Assembly: GCF_003991425.1 (NCBI RefSeq)
Contig: NZ_CP034346.1
Span: 6,433,680-6,497,679 of the forward strand
DNA from: Paenibacillus lutimineralis
GTDB taxonomy: Bacteria > Bacillota > Bacilli > Paenibacillales > Paenibacillaceae
DNA length: 64,000 nucleotides
Direction: 5' to 3'
Shown here: positions 1-7,765 of the stretch, one piece after another
Position numbering within the stretch: position 1 is the first letter of the stretch
Layout of the letters: each line of letters begins with the position of its first letter
Notes under the pieces: generated by a model
Database searches by the model: none
Told to the model about the DNA's origin: nothing
The model's input: only the letters and a program-made list of their open reading frames with translations
Made by a program: the position numbers and the translations under genes

Positions 1-2
1 TC

Positions 3-515
3 ATCATAGGCAAGACAACCGTCTTCTGCTTCTCTATCCTGTGCATTCTGATTCCTTATATCGTTACAACAGGGGTTGTACTTGGGACGGGTTCCAAATT
101 CAGCATGGGCTCCGTAGCCGTAGGTTTCCTGAATATGATGACTACAGAAGCCGGGAAGGCACTCACTGCAGCGGAGATATGGAAGCTAGCCGCGATCATC
201 TTGACCTTGACCCTTGTCTATATTGCTCAGGTAAGTATCTGTATCCCACTTGCTTTTACACTTAAAAAGCCTGTTCTGGTCGTCGCCATTTATTACGGTT
301 TTTCCATCCTGACTGCGCAGCTTACCAAGCTGAGTGACAGCTCCAAGCTGTTTGACCGTATTTTCTCCTGCACACCCTATGGAGGGAACTATACTTTTCT
401 AACACTAACTTCGAGCACGGGAGAGATTGTCAAGGCCCTCGCAGTCAGCTTGATCTTTATCATCATCATGCTCGTTGTCACATTCAGCACATTCAGAAGG
501 TCTGAGATTAAATAA
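3..515 (+). CDS. ABC-2 type transporter permease, C-terminal part (bacitracin/lantibiotic type)
   Basis: The open frame runs in from the window edge, so the N-terminus is missing. About 170 residues are visible, with four or so hydrophobic segments, a Pro/Thr-rich extracellular stretch, and a short basic tail (TFRRSEIK). This is the layout of the last part of an ABC-2 permease of the BcrB/lantibiotic-immunity class, which exports peptides or lipids using a separate ATPase. The gene is followed after 21 bases by a histidine kinase on the same strand, as in peptide-sensing resistance modules. The ATPase and response regulator would be expected just outside the window; that is inference. The substrate cannot be told from the sequence. 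Confidence 0.7.
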   Translation: MIGKTTVFCFSILCILIPYIVTTGVVLGTGSKFSMGSVAVGFLNMMTTEAGKALTAAEIWKLAAIILTLTLVYIAQVSICIPLAFTLKKPVLVVAIYYGFSILTAQLTKLSDSSKLFDRIFSCTPYGGNYTFLTLTSSTGEIVKALAVSLIFIIIMLVVTFSTFRRSEIK

Positions 516-536
516 CGGAGAGGTTGATGAAACGTA

Positions 537-1439
537 GTGGCCATTGCAGTAGGATTTCTAACCATTTTAGTCATCGGACTTATTCTATATATCGTATTTA
601 TCCTGCAGCAATTGCGCAGCATCAACCGACAGCTCGGCAAACGCCTGAGCGAACAGACGCGGCAGCCGATCAGTCTAGAGCTCGTAAGCAAGGAACTGAA
701 TACTCTAGCGATTCAAATCAATAGATGCCTGAAGGCGGAGGAAACCCTCCGTCTTAAAGGCATTCACGAGGAGCGAAGATTCAAGGAAATGATCACCAAT
801 ATATCCCATGACCTGCGCACCCCGCTTACAGCTATTAAGGGCTATCACCAACTGCTGACCTTGAGTGAGTTAACCCATGACCAGCAGAAGAAGCTGCAAA
901 TTGCGCAGAAGCATGCCAATGAGCTAGGATATTTGATTGAACATTTCTTTGAGTATTCCTGTCTGGTTCATGCCGAGCCAAAGCTTCAGAGCAGACGGGT
1001 CAACTTGACCAATCTGATAACAGAGTGCCTCGCCGCGTCAGTCCCAGCGCTTGAAGACAACAAGCTGACCGTTGAGTTCAAGGAAGCCCCGCCTACCTAT
1101 ATTCTTGGCGATCAGGAGATGATCACAAGGATTATTCAGAATCTGATCCGTAATGCGATACAGCATTCAACTGGAACTCTGCAGGTCAGCCTGCCTACTA
1201 CGGACGAACAGGCCATCCTGTCATTTCGCAATCGTGTTAATCCAGCCACAAGCATTGATGTGAAGCGGCTGTTTGATCGCTTTTACACCGGAGATCAAGC
1301 ACGAGGCAGCAGTACAGGACTTGGCTTGTCCATCGTTAAATTGCTGGCAGCACAAATGGAAGGCAGCACAGATGCATCGCTGCAGGATGGCTGCCTTGAG
1401 ATACGAGTTCATTTACCATTGTACCGAAATGACCATTAA
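537..1439 (+). CDS. Sensor histidine kinase of a peptide-resistance type two-component system
   Basis: This 300-residue intramembrane-type kinase has a single N-terminal hydrophobic segment (residues 3-25) and almost no extracellular domain. An H-box NISHDLRTPLTAIKGY lies near residue 88, followed by the N-box (QNLIRNAIQHS) and a GLGLSIVKLL G-box near residue 265. The classic DxGxG motif is replaced by an SFRNRV stretch, as in SpaK/BceS-like kinases. The start is GTG at 537, preceded by GGAGAGG at 517-523; the spacing is a little long. It follows an ABC permease and probably senses the peptide that the transporter handles. Its stop overlaps the stop of the convergent ABC permease gene. Confidence 0.8.
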   Translation: MAIAVGFLTILVIGLILYIVFILQQLRSINRQLGKRLSEQTRQPISLELVSKELNTLAIQINRCLKAEETLRLKGIHEERRFKEMITNISHDLRTPLTAIKGYHQLLTLSELTHDQQKKLQIAQKHANELGYLIEHFFEYSCLVHAEPKLQSRRVNLTNLITECLAASVPALEDNKLTVEFKEAPPTYILGDQEMITRIIQNLIRNAIQHSTGTLQVSLPTTDEQAILSFRNRVNPATSIDVKRLFDRFYTGDQARGSSTGLGLSIVKLLAAQMEGSTDASLQDGCLEIRVHLPLYRNDH

Positions 1440-3034
1440 AGTGCCTGGAACAACCGCTCCCCTTGGGTCGCAATGTATTTATACATCATACCGCATACCG
1501 CCAACATCATGACTCCAATGCCCAACAAAATGAGATTACCGTTCACATGGGATAACAAAAATAATATAGCAACTGGAATCACTACGCTGATAAAGCCCAA
1601 TAACATAGAAACGAGTACCGATGCACTCTGCTTAATCGCAGTAACTTCGCTTGTCCAGTCCAGTTTTGGAAACTTCAAATTAACTATAATCCCCAGCATC
1701 GCTGAATAACACGCATAGATCACAGGGATCACCAACAACAGCAGACTCTCCATCCATCCCATGCGCAATGATATCATAAGCATCAAGCAGCTCACTACCG
1801 AGATTGGTATGGTGACGGTAAGATTGACCGCGACCTTGCTAAGCAGAATATCTTTCTTTGATACGGGCGAGCTTTTGAGTATCCATAAATGGTTGCCTTC
1901 CAGAGAAATAGAACTTGCTGATGTGCAGCTTAATGTGACGAACAAAGAAACGACCAGTGGAGCCATTCGCCCCAAGTAGTCAGACATTTGTGGAATTTCT
2001 ATCAATTGCCCAAGCTTCTCCGAGCCAATGAACAATAGGGCAATCGATGTCACGAGCAGAAAAATCATGATTATACTCGTATTCAGTACATATAAAGAAG
2101 AACTAAAATATCGCCGCAGTTCCTTGACATACAAGGCACGAAAAGGAGAAGAAGCTTTCAGTGATCTCATCACATATTTACTGCTTGTATGGGACGTCGT
2201 TAAGCCTGTGTGTATCGCTTTATATCTCGTGCCAAGTACAATAGAGAACAAGATGAACGCCAGCAACGAAATGGCCATAAATAATAGCAACGGGCCGATC
2301 TGATAGGAGCAAACGGCATCTACATACATGGCTGCAAGAGGATACAGCTTAAAGATCATATCTGCCAATTGCGTACTCATATCTGTAAGCATCTGCTCGT
2401 TTCCTTTGAGGCTGAACAATCCGGCCATAATTCCAATCGTTACGGCCATGGTTAGAACAATGGTGATCACTCGACTCGCTCTAAACCGGGAGGAGACCCA
2501 GCTGATCAGCGCACCAATTAGGGCTGCCGCAATAATAGGTAATAACGGAATAAACAAGAGTGTAATTAGAAATGACAGATAAAATACCACTTCTGGATTC
2601 ACTTTTATTGCATATACCGCACCAGCCGGCAGCATCAGTATCAACATGAAAAATAAATTTAGCACATAGAGCTGAAGAACACGGCTCGCTACCACGTAGC
2701 TTGTTCGGATAGGTAACGACATGACCAAATCATAGTCTTTGTAGCTATATAATACCCCGCTAGCTTTATAAATCGTTGTAAAGAACCCGAGTATCGATGT
2801 TGCTGCCATCATGATAGCCAGCAGCAGATCCATACGCCCAATTTGTTCAAAGGTCTGCGCCATTAAGTAGCTGTACACAAAAGAATATCCTGCAATCATA
2901 ACCACACCAATCAGAATACCGATACTGAGAAGAAGAAATTTGCGCCTTTCCTTACCATCGCAAGTATGCAATGCTTTATTCAAGCCAAATGTGGAGAGCA
3001 GCTGTATCTTTGTTAAACGCCATATATTAATCAT
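1436..3034 (-). CDS. ABC transporter permease, large ABC-2 exporter type
   Basis: The 532-residue protein has about twelve hydrophobic segments in two blocks (roughly residues 30-260 and 315-525) separated by a basic loop containing MRSLKASSPFRALYVKELRRY. A permease of this size with repeated ABC-2 halves is typical of two-component exporters of Bacillales with unknown cargo. Its start overlaps the end of the ATPase gene by 8 bases, so the two are translationally coupled and form one transporter. It converges on the histidine kinase gene, with the stop codons overlapping in a TTAA. No substrate can be assigned. Confidence 0.8.
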   Translation of the reverse strand: MINIWRLTKIQLLSTFGLNKALHTCDGKERRKFLLLSIGILIGVVMIAGYSFVYSYLMAQTFEQIGRMDLLLAIMMAATSILGFFTTIYKASGVLYSYKDYDLVMSLPIRTSYVVASRVLQLYVLNLFFMLILMLPAGAVYAIKVNPEVVFYLSFLITLLFIPLLPIIAAALIGALISWVSSRFRASRVITIVLTMAVTIGIMAGLFSLKGNEQMLTDMSTQLADMIFKLYPLAAMYVDAVCSYQIGPLLLFMAISLLAFILFSIVLGTRYKAIHTGLTTSHTSSKYVMRSLKASSPFRALYVKELRRYFSSSLYVLNTSIIMIFLLVTSIALLFIGSEKLGQLIEIPQMSDYLGRMAPLVVSLFVTLSCTSASSISLEGNHLWILKSSPVSKKDILLSKVAVNLTVTIPISVVSCLMLMISLRMGWMESLLLLVIPVIYACYSAMLGIIVNLKFPKLDWTSEVTAIKQSASVLVSMLLGFISVVIPVAILFLLSHVNGNLILLGIGVMMLAVCGMMYKYIATQGERLFQAL

Positions 3035-3740
3035 TATCTATCAACTCCAGGAATACATCTTCGAGGCTATGATCCCCCTTCACATCCTCAGTCTTGCCAT
3101 AAGTGATCAAACGACCCGCTTTAATAATAGCAATCTTATTACACAGCTTCTCTGCCACATCAAGCACATGGGTGGAGAAGAAGATGGCACTGCCGTTCCT
3201 GCACAGGTCTGCCATGATCGCCTTTAACGTATGGGCCGCCTGTGGGTCAAGTCCGACAAAAGGTTCGTCCAGGACCAACAGCTTCGGTTGATGAATCAGA
3301 GCAGAGATAATCGCCAGCTTCTGCTTCATACCATGAGAGTACGAGGAGATCAAATTCCCCAAACTGGCTGTAATTTGAAAGGCATCGCCATATTGCTTAA
3401 TCAGCCGCTCTCGATCTGTCTTCGACACGCTATAGAGATCACCGATAAAATTCAAATACTGTATGCCAGTAAGATGATCGTATAGATCCGGGTTGTCCGG
3501 AATATAGGCAGTAACCCTCTTGCAGGCAACCGGGTCTTTCTTGATCGAGATACCGTCAATTTCAATATCCCCTTCTTCAAAGTCCAGTACACCAACGACT
3601 GAGCGGATCGTCGTCGTCTTTCCTGCCCCGTTATGTCCGATAAAACCGTAAATGTCACCTTTTTCAACCACCAGATTCAAGTCGTCTACGGCCTTCTTAC
3701 CGCCTTTATAGCTCTTCGTAAAATGTCTTATTGTAAGCAT
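3027..3740 (-). CDS. ABC transporter ATP-binding protein
   Basis: The protein is a full-length 237-residue nucleotide-binding subunit. Walker A is GHNGAGKTT (about residues 35-43), the signature is SYSHGMKQKLA, Walker B is KLLVLDEPFVGLDP, and the H-loop is FFSTHVLD. The signature motif is degenerate (SHGMK rather than SGGQ), which is common in exporters of the ABC-2/CcmA class. It is the first gene of a two-gene operon with the permease downstream. The upstream region holds two palindromes that may be operators. Function beyond energising the partner permease is not visible. Confidence 0.88.
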   Translation of the reverse strand: MLTIRHFTKSYKGGKKAVDDLNLVVEKGDIYGFIGHNGAGKTTTIRSVVGVLDFEEGDIEIDGISIKKDPVACKRVTAYIPDNPDLYDHLTGIQYLNFIGDLYSVSKTDRERLIKQYGDAFQITASLGNLISSYSHGMKQKLAIISALIHQPKLLVLDEPFVGLDPQAAHTLKAIMADLCRNGSAIFFSTHVLDVAEKLCNKIAIIKAGRLITYGKTEDVKGDHSLEDVFLELIDND

Positions 3741-3781
3741 CTTTCCTCACCCTTCCATGGATGTGTACAGCCTCATATCTT

Positions 3782-3829
3782 TTCTGTTCTAACAGAACAA
3801 ATATAATACGTTTAATCTATGTTAAACGT
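3782..3829 (-). promoter_or_regulatory. Two palindromes upstream of the ABC exporter operon
   Basis: A first palindrome at 3782-3797 has arms TTCTGTT and AACAGAA around two bases. A second at 3808-3829 has perfect 8-base arms ACGTTTAA and TTAAACGT around six bases. Both lie 40-90 bases upstream of the ATPase start in an AT-rich stretch and look like regulator binding sites. No regulator gene is adjacent, so its identity is open. Confidence 0.45.
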
Positions 3830-3877
3830 TCAATTGTATCCATCCACTTTAGGATAATGTAGAGGGTTAGGCTCCAT

Positions 3878-4534
3878 TTATAGATTGTCTACACTATTAA
3901 AAATTAAAATCAGTCCAACGATACACATAATCCACGAAAGGGCCGATCCTGTATTTGAAAGCTTGATTCGTAGCCGTTCCAATGGTCGTTGCATGGCCTT
4001 ACCAAATAATGCATGTAGGATAAACAATACAAGTGGCGGCAGAATCATTATGAAATTATAGCCGCCTAGAATGACAAGCCACTGATACGCAGGTAAATTG
4101 GCGGTAGTCATAAGACCAATCGCTGCAAAATAAGGAAATGCCGCCCCCACTTCAACCACGGATGTCGTAAATCCGAGGGCAATCATAGCGGCTTTACTTC
4201 TGGACTTCGGTCTTGGCAGATCTGCCCTTTTCTTACCTGTAGGATAGAAGAAGCTGGCTATGAATAAAATGGTGCCAATGATCATCATCATCCAACTAAT
4301 GGACCGATGCTCAAGAATCGAGGATAGCGTAGACAACAGCGTATCCAGGCCTAACATGAGCGCAAAGCCTACCGAGAAATAAAGAGCGGCAACCGTGCCT
4401 AAATAAATCATTAAGCGTGAACCTAATCGCTCCTTTTCAGAAAGCAGCAAATAAATCGTTACTCCCAGAGTTGCCGGACTAAGTGTATCTAATAGAGCTA
4501 GTCCGCCGATCATACCTAGTAGTTCAAGACTCAC
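3878..4534 (-). CDS. GAP-family (Sap/LysE-like) integral membrane protein
   Basis: The 218-residue protein has six predicted membrane segments and an N-terminal DTLSPATLGVTIYLLL motif (the NP/SP-containing first helix of LysE/GAP proteins). A cytoplasmic basic loop (TGKKRADLPRPKSRSKAA, about residues 97-114) sits in the middle. Family members export small molecules or glycolipid precursors, but most are uncharacterised. The start is GTG at 4534 with a GGGGGAG Shine-Dalgarno four bases upstream. The reading frame overlaps the end of the MerR gene by 11 bases, so it is co-translated with it and is probably the regulator's effector gene, for example an efflux pump. Confidence 0.72.
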   Translation of the reverse strand: MSLELLGMIGGLALLDTLSPATLGVTIYLLLSEKERLGSRLMIYLGTVAALYFSVGFALMLGLDTLLSTLSSILEHRSISWMMMIIGTILFIASFFYPTGKKRADLPRPKSRSKAAMIALGFTTSVVEVGAAFPYFAAIGLMTTANLPAYQWLVILGGYNFIMILPPLVLFILHALFGKAMQRPLERLRIKLSNTGSALSWIMCIVGLILIFNSVDNL

Positions 4535-5303
4535 GATACTCCCCCTTCTCTCCTAGTATCCCTTGTACTTCAACCATATGAGCCTCATAAGCCTGCTCCA
4601 TAAAATCAAGAATCTCCTGATCAATCGGATAAAGTCCAAGCAGCTCCGATTGCTGCGGGGATTTTCTCACTTCCCATAATTTATTAATGAATTCACCTTC
4701 ATCTTCAAATTCTTCCACTTGCTTTTCCAGCATACGGCGTATAATATTTTGAACCTTAGGTGAATCAGGACCATCCTTCATATGCTGCTTCAACTGGCCC
4801 AGCAGGGCGATCCACTCCATTGTAGCTGGATCCTCTCCGTTCATTTTTGGAACTCTCGCTAATAGCTCCCTCTCCCTCTCGCTAAATATACTCTGCTTCA
4901 AAGTAGGCGATCTTTTCTTGTATTGCTGGGATAACTGAATTAGCTTCTGCACTGCCGCCTGTTCATCCCCCACTTCGACAACAATTCCATGGATTAGCTC
5001 CCGCAGAGAAGATTCCATACGCTTTAATCTCTGCTGCTCTTCTAGGATACAGGCCAATTGTTTATTTAGACTGTCCAGCCAATTCCAATTGGGGTCAGAT
5101 AGCATTTCTTTAATCTCTTGCAGACTGTAGCCCATCCCTTTGAAGAAATGGATATATTGGAGCCTCTTCAGCTCCTCTTCTGTATAGAGACGATGTCCTC
5201 CCTCTGTTTTGGCAGGTGCAGTCAGCAATCCGATCTGATCATAGTACCGAAGAGTTCGGACGGAAATGTCTGTCTGTTTTGCAACTTCTTTAATATGAAT
5301 CAA
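4524..5303 (-). CDS. MerR-family regulator with TipAS-like ligand domain
   Basis: Residues 1-70 form a MerR DNA-binding domain (KEVAKQTDISVRTLRYYDQIG, then GHRLYTEEEL). A coiled-coil dimerisation helix follows (about 75-115), then a helical C-terminal domain of about 130 residues in the size range of the TipAS drug-recognition domain. MerR activators of this class bind a drug or thiopeptide and re-shape promoters that have over-long spacers. The start is TTG at 5303, with GGGGAGG upstream. A promoter with a 19-base spacer lies upstream of the operon (5519-5549), which suggests autoregulation. The ligand is unknown. Confidence 0.85.
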   Translation of the reverse strand: MIHIKEVAKQTDISVRTLRYYDQIGLLTAPAKTEGGHRLYTEEELKRLQYIHFFKGMGYSLQEIKEMLSDPNWNWLDSLNKQLACILEEQQRLKRMESSLRELIHGIVVEVGDEQAAVQKLIQLSQQYKKRSPTLKQSIFSERERELLARVPKMNGEDPATMEWIALLGQLKQHMKDGPDSPKVQNIIRRMLEKQVEEFEDEGEFINKLWEVRKSPQQSELLGLYPIDQEILDFMEQAYEAHMVEVQGILGEKGEYRES

Positions 5304-5322
5304 GACAAGGTACCTCCCCGTG

Positions 5323-5472
5323 TTATTCTTCTCTATCCTTAATTACAGCATATTTCAGCAAGTACCCCAGTCCAAGCCCAATAACGACCCCAGGCAATGC
5401 CTTATCCACTATAAAACCAAGCCCCGCGCCAATGATGACACATCCATAAATAATGGCATCATCTTCCTTCAT
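5323..5472 (-). CDS. Small glycine-zipper membrane protein (49 aa)
   Basis: This short frame encodes 49 residues beginning MKEDDAIIYG. It has two hydrophobic, glycine-spaced segments (about residues 8-22 and 26-44; GAGLGF and GLGLGY), a typical glycine-zipper hairpin. A strong AAGGGGG Shine-Dalgarno lies eight bases before the ATG at 5472; an upstream in-frame ATG (5490) overlaps that signal and is less likely. The frame ends 19 bases before the MerR start, so it is the first gene of a small-protein/MerR/GAP operon. I do not recognise a named family. A role as a small partner of the GAP membrane protein is a guess. Confidence 0.65.
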   Translation of the reverse strand: MKEDDAIIYGCVIIGAGLGFIVDKALPGVVIGLGLGYLLKYAVIKDREE

Positions 5473-5518
5473 AACTGCAGCCCCCTTCATAATTATTGGA
5501 AATTACATCATTGCTTCG

Positions 5519-5549
5519 ATTATACAAAATGACGCAACGTCACTTTCAA
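5519..5549 (-). promoter_or_regulatory. MerR-type promoter with 19-base spacer
   Basis: On the minus strand, a -35 TTGAAA (5544-5549) and a perfect -10 TATAAT (5519-5524) are separated by exactly 19 bases. Inside the spacer is a dyad, TGACG and CGTCA around three bases. Over-long 19-base spacers with an internal dyad are the hallmark of MerR-activated promoters. It lies 47 bases upstream of the small glycine-zipper gene and so drives the operon that contains the MerR gene itself. Confidence 0.75.
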
Positions 5550-5600
5550 GGGCTTTAGGTTTTTAATTTTACGGAATCCTTTCAAATTGACCTTTCAGCT

Positions 5601-5633
5601 AAAAAAACAAGCCCTCCCAAAAAGGGAGAGCTT
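5601..5633 (-). terminator. Rho-independent terminator after the CxxH/CxxC gene
   Basis: A 10-base stem with one mismatch (5609-5618 and 5624-5633) is followed on the minus strand by a T-run. It lies just after the stop of the yyzF-like gene and isolates the MerR operon from it. Confidence 0.75.
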
Positions 5634-5653
5634 ATTGTTCTTCACTATCATTA

Positions 5654-5821
5654 TCACACAACTAAGAACCGCGCCTCGTGCTGGCATTCTTCACACTTTA
5701 CCGGCGGCTCCCAATCAATAAATTTCGTATGTTCCAAATCTACAACGTCCGGTGCTTCCTCGAACTCTTTAATGAACTTATCGATGGCTACTTCTACATG
5801 ATCTTTGCATACTACATACAT
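5654..5821 (-). CDS. yyzF: CxxH/CxxC family protein, YyzF-like
   Basis: The gene encodes 55 residues. The N-terminus MYVVCKDHVEVAIDKF carries a CxxH pair (C5, H8), and the C-terminal half carries CEEC (C43, C46) followed by HEARFLVV. The spacing matches the small CxxH/CxxC protein family, which is found near the origin in Bacillales and probably binds zinc; its function is unknown. The ATG at 5821 has an AGAGAGG signal upstream. In relatives the gene usually lies next to the htrA-type protease gene. Here the nearest htrA gene is about 11.5 kb away (17395-18642), which suggests that the stretch between was inserted or rearranged. Confidence 0.8.
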   Translation of the reverse strand: MYVVCKDHVEVAIDKFIKEFEEAPDVVDLEHTKFIDWEPPVKCEECQHEARFLVV

Positions 5822-6077
5822 ATACGTAAAGCATCCTCTCTGTTGCCGCAGCTACTAAGCATACGCTTCTAGAATTACAAACATCCTGTATCTGTTCTAC
5901 CATACTCCAGCGCAAAAAGGAACCAATTTACGCATACTTTCCCGTGGAAAATATGTCCCCTCCTTCTATGGGTATCCTCCTGATGAGAATCAGCTACTCT
6001 CTTGACTTAAGTCAATGATCAGAATCCAGCTCCTATCTAAAATAAGAGCAGATATCTTCATACAGGAGGTTACTTAT

Positions 6078-6794
6078 ATGAGAAGTGTTAAAAAATTATC
6101 GGACCCACGGATGTCTGCGCTAACCGCCGGTACATCGTTAATTGTCATGGCATTCGCAGCATTCTTTGCCTATGGCTTCATTCATGGACGCCTTGTAGTG
6201 CAGAATAACCCCGCACTGACATTTCAGAACATCCTCACCTCGATCAACCTGTTCAAAGCCGAGCTCTTCGGATGGGTAATCATTCTAATCTGTGACGTTG
6301 TCGCTGCCTGGGCGCTTTATTTGGTCCTCGCCCCCGTCCACAAAGGTCTTTCCCTGCTCGCGGCCTGGCTTCGTCTTATCTATTCCGCCATACTCGGTAT
6401 AGTTATCCTGAATTTAGTGTTTGTACTGCTGCTCATCACGAATAGTGCCTCTTTAGCTTCATTTAGTATCGAACAGCTTCAAGCCTTGATGATGCTATCT
6501 CTTAATGCATTTCAATCGATCTGGTCGATCGGTTTGATCATTTTTGGAGGACATCTTCTCGTTGTGGGCTATTTAACTCTCCGATCACGTAATATTCCAA
6601 GAATTATCGGCATCCTCTTGTTGCTCGGGGGAATAGGCTATATTTTCATTCACTTATGCAATATCTTTCTACCGGAGTATAGTAAATTGATCTCAACTCT
6701 TACCCTTATCTTCACTCTGCCAATGACTCTAGGGGAGCTGGGACTAGCCATCTGGCTGCTATTTAAAAATCCTGCTCGTGAATCCGTCTCTTGA
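6078..6794 (+). CDS. DUF4386 family membrane protein
   Basis: The 238-residue protein has about seven hydrophobic helices and matches the general pattern of DUF4386: a first helix after a short RKxSDPR-like N-terminus, then a series of helices with few charged residues. The function is unknown. I chose ATG 6078 because AGGAGG at 6064-6069 lies eight bases before it; the open frame begins earlier, at 6015. The 3' end overlaps the convergent Crp/Fnr gene by 32 bases. DUF4386 and Crp/Fnr genes as neighbours suggest control of one by the other. Confidence 0.75.
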   Translation: MRSVKKLSDPRMSALTAGTSLIVMAFAAFFAYGFIHGRLVVQNNPALTFQNILTSINLFKAELFGWVIILICDVVAAWALYLVLAPVHKGLSLLAAWLRLIYSAILGIVILNLVFVLLLITNSASLASFSIEQLQALMMLSLNAFQSIWSIGLIIFGGHLLVVGYLTLRSRNIPRIIGILLLLGGIGYIFIHLCNIFLPEYSKLISTLTLIFTLPMTLGELGLAIWLLFKNPARESVS

Positions 6795-7347
6795 TTCGGC
6801 TTAATGACTCTGGAGTCATACCGAGATAACTGGCTAATTGATGCTGAGGTACACGTTCGGCTAAATCAGGCCTTCTCCGCATTAATGCCTTATACCGCTC
6901 TTCAGGTGTAGAGGAGATGAATGAAGACCACTCATCTTGAACCTCCCCCAGGTTCTCCTCTACCATTTTGCGGGTCATCGTCTCCAGTTGTGCATATTTG
7001 CTGAACATGTCCTGTTCCATATCCAGATTGCCAACAACCAGTACACAGTCCTCCAGACAAGCTAAAGTGTAAGGGGATGACCGATCCTGCCTATAGTAGT
7101 TGAAGATAGAAGCAGCTTGCTCTTCGGTATAGAAATTAGAGGTTGTCTCCTTCCCTGCCTCATCGATGGAAAATTGCCTGATGCACCCCTTTAAAACGAA
7201 ATAACATTTCGTCGGAATGTCACCTTGCCGAATCAGTATCGTGCCCTTCTTATATTCCACGACACATATATCATCAATAATCGCTTGCTGTTCTTCTTCG
7301 CTAAGCGTTGTGAATTTAGCCAGATACTTCATTAGGATACTTCTCAT
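6763..7347 (-). CDS. Crp/Fnr family transcriptional regulator
   Basis: The 194-residue protein has an N-terminal cyclic-nucleotide-binding fold (residues 1-115; GTILIRQGDIPTKCYFVLKGCIR) and a C-terminal winged helix with HQLASYLGMTPESLSRIKRRI as the recognition region. It lacks the Cys cluster of Fnr and the classic cAMP-binding Arg-Ser motif, so the effector is unclear. ATG 7347 is preceded by GAGAGGG. It converges on, and overlaps, the DUF4386 gene. Members of this subgroup often control an adjacent membrane protein, but that is inference here. Confidence 0.82.
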   Translation of the reverse strand: MRSILMKYLAKFTTLSEEEQQAIIDDICVVEYKKGTILIRQGDIPTKCYFVLKGCIRQFSIDEAGKETTSNFYTEEQAASIFNYYRQDRSSPYTLACLEDCVLVVGNLDMEQDMFSKYAQLETMTRKMVEENLGEVQDEWSSFISSTPEERYKALMRRRPDLAERVPQHQLASYLGMTPESLSRIKRRIHEQDF

Positions 7348-7501
7348 TAGGATCCCTCTCAGGTTCAGAAATTGAAATTTACGACGAACTTCATCTCTAT
7401 AGCTATAGACTATAACATGAAATGGATGTTCAGATTATATTGAGTTTACTCATATAAAATAGAACACACTTGTACGAATCTCTTCAGGGGGTAGACATAA
7501 T

Positions 7502-7678
7502 TTGAATAACGACATTCTTGATGAAATGCACAAGCTTGACCATCACGATGAACAACGATATCGCCTGCTCATGAGGTATTTAAGGCTGTTGCAAAATGAA
7601 AGAAAACAGCACGGATTTCTTAAAAAACTTAGAAAACAATGGAAGGTATACAATAGTAAAAAAGGAATAGGAGAATAA
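7502..7678 (+). CDS. Hypothetical small basic protein (58 aa)
   Basis: An open frame starting with TTG encodes 58 residues rich in His, Lys, Arg and Leu (DEMHKLDHHDEQRYRLLMRY, then a strongly basic helix ending KKGIGE). An AGGGGG signal at 7486-7491 lies ten bases before the TTG, and a good terminator follows 34 bases after the stop. No family is recognised. The composition suggests an amphipathic helical protein or nucleic-acid binder. Real translation is supported only by the ribosome-binding site and the terminator. Confidence 0.45.
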   Translation: MNNDILDEMHKLDHHDEQRYRLLMRYLRLLQNERKQHGFLKKLRKQWKVYNSKKGIGE

Positions 7679-7712
7679 TGGTATTATCCTGCCTGCCATA
7701 GATACCAAGAAA

Positions 7713-7760
7713 AAACCTCTCTATCGGATTCAGCAAACAGCTGCTCTTCTAGAGAGGTTT
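7713..7760. terminator. Bidirectional hairpin terminator
   Basis: An 11-base perfect stem (7713-7723 with 7750-7760, AAACCTCTCTA and its complement) encloses a long loop. It separates the convergent small gene at 7502 and the glycoside hydrolase gene at 7766. Confidence 0.6.
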
Positions 7761-7765
7761 ATTCC

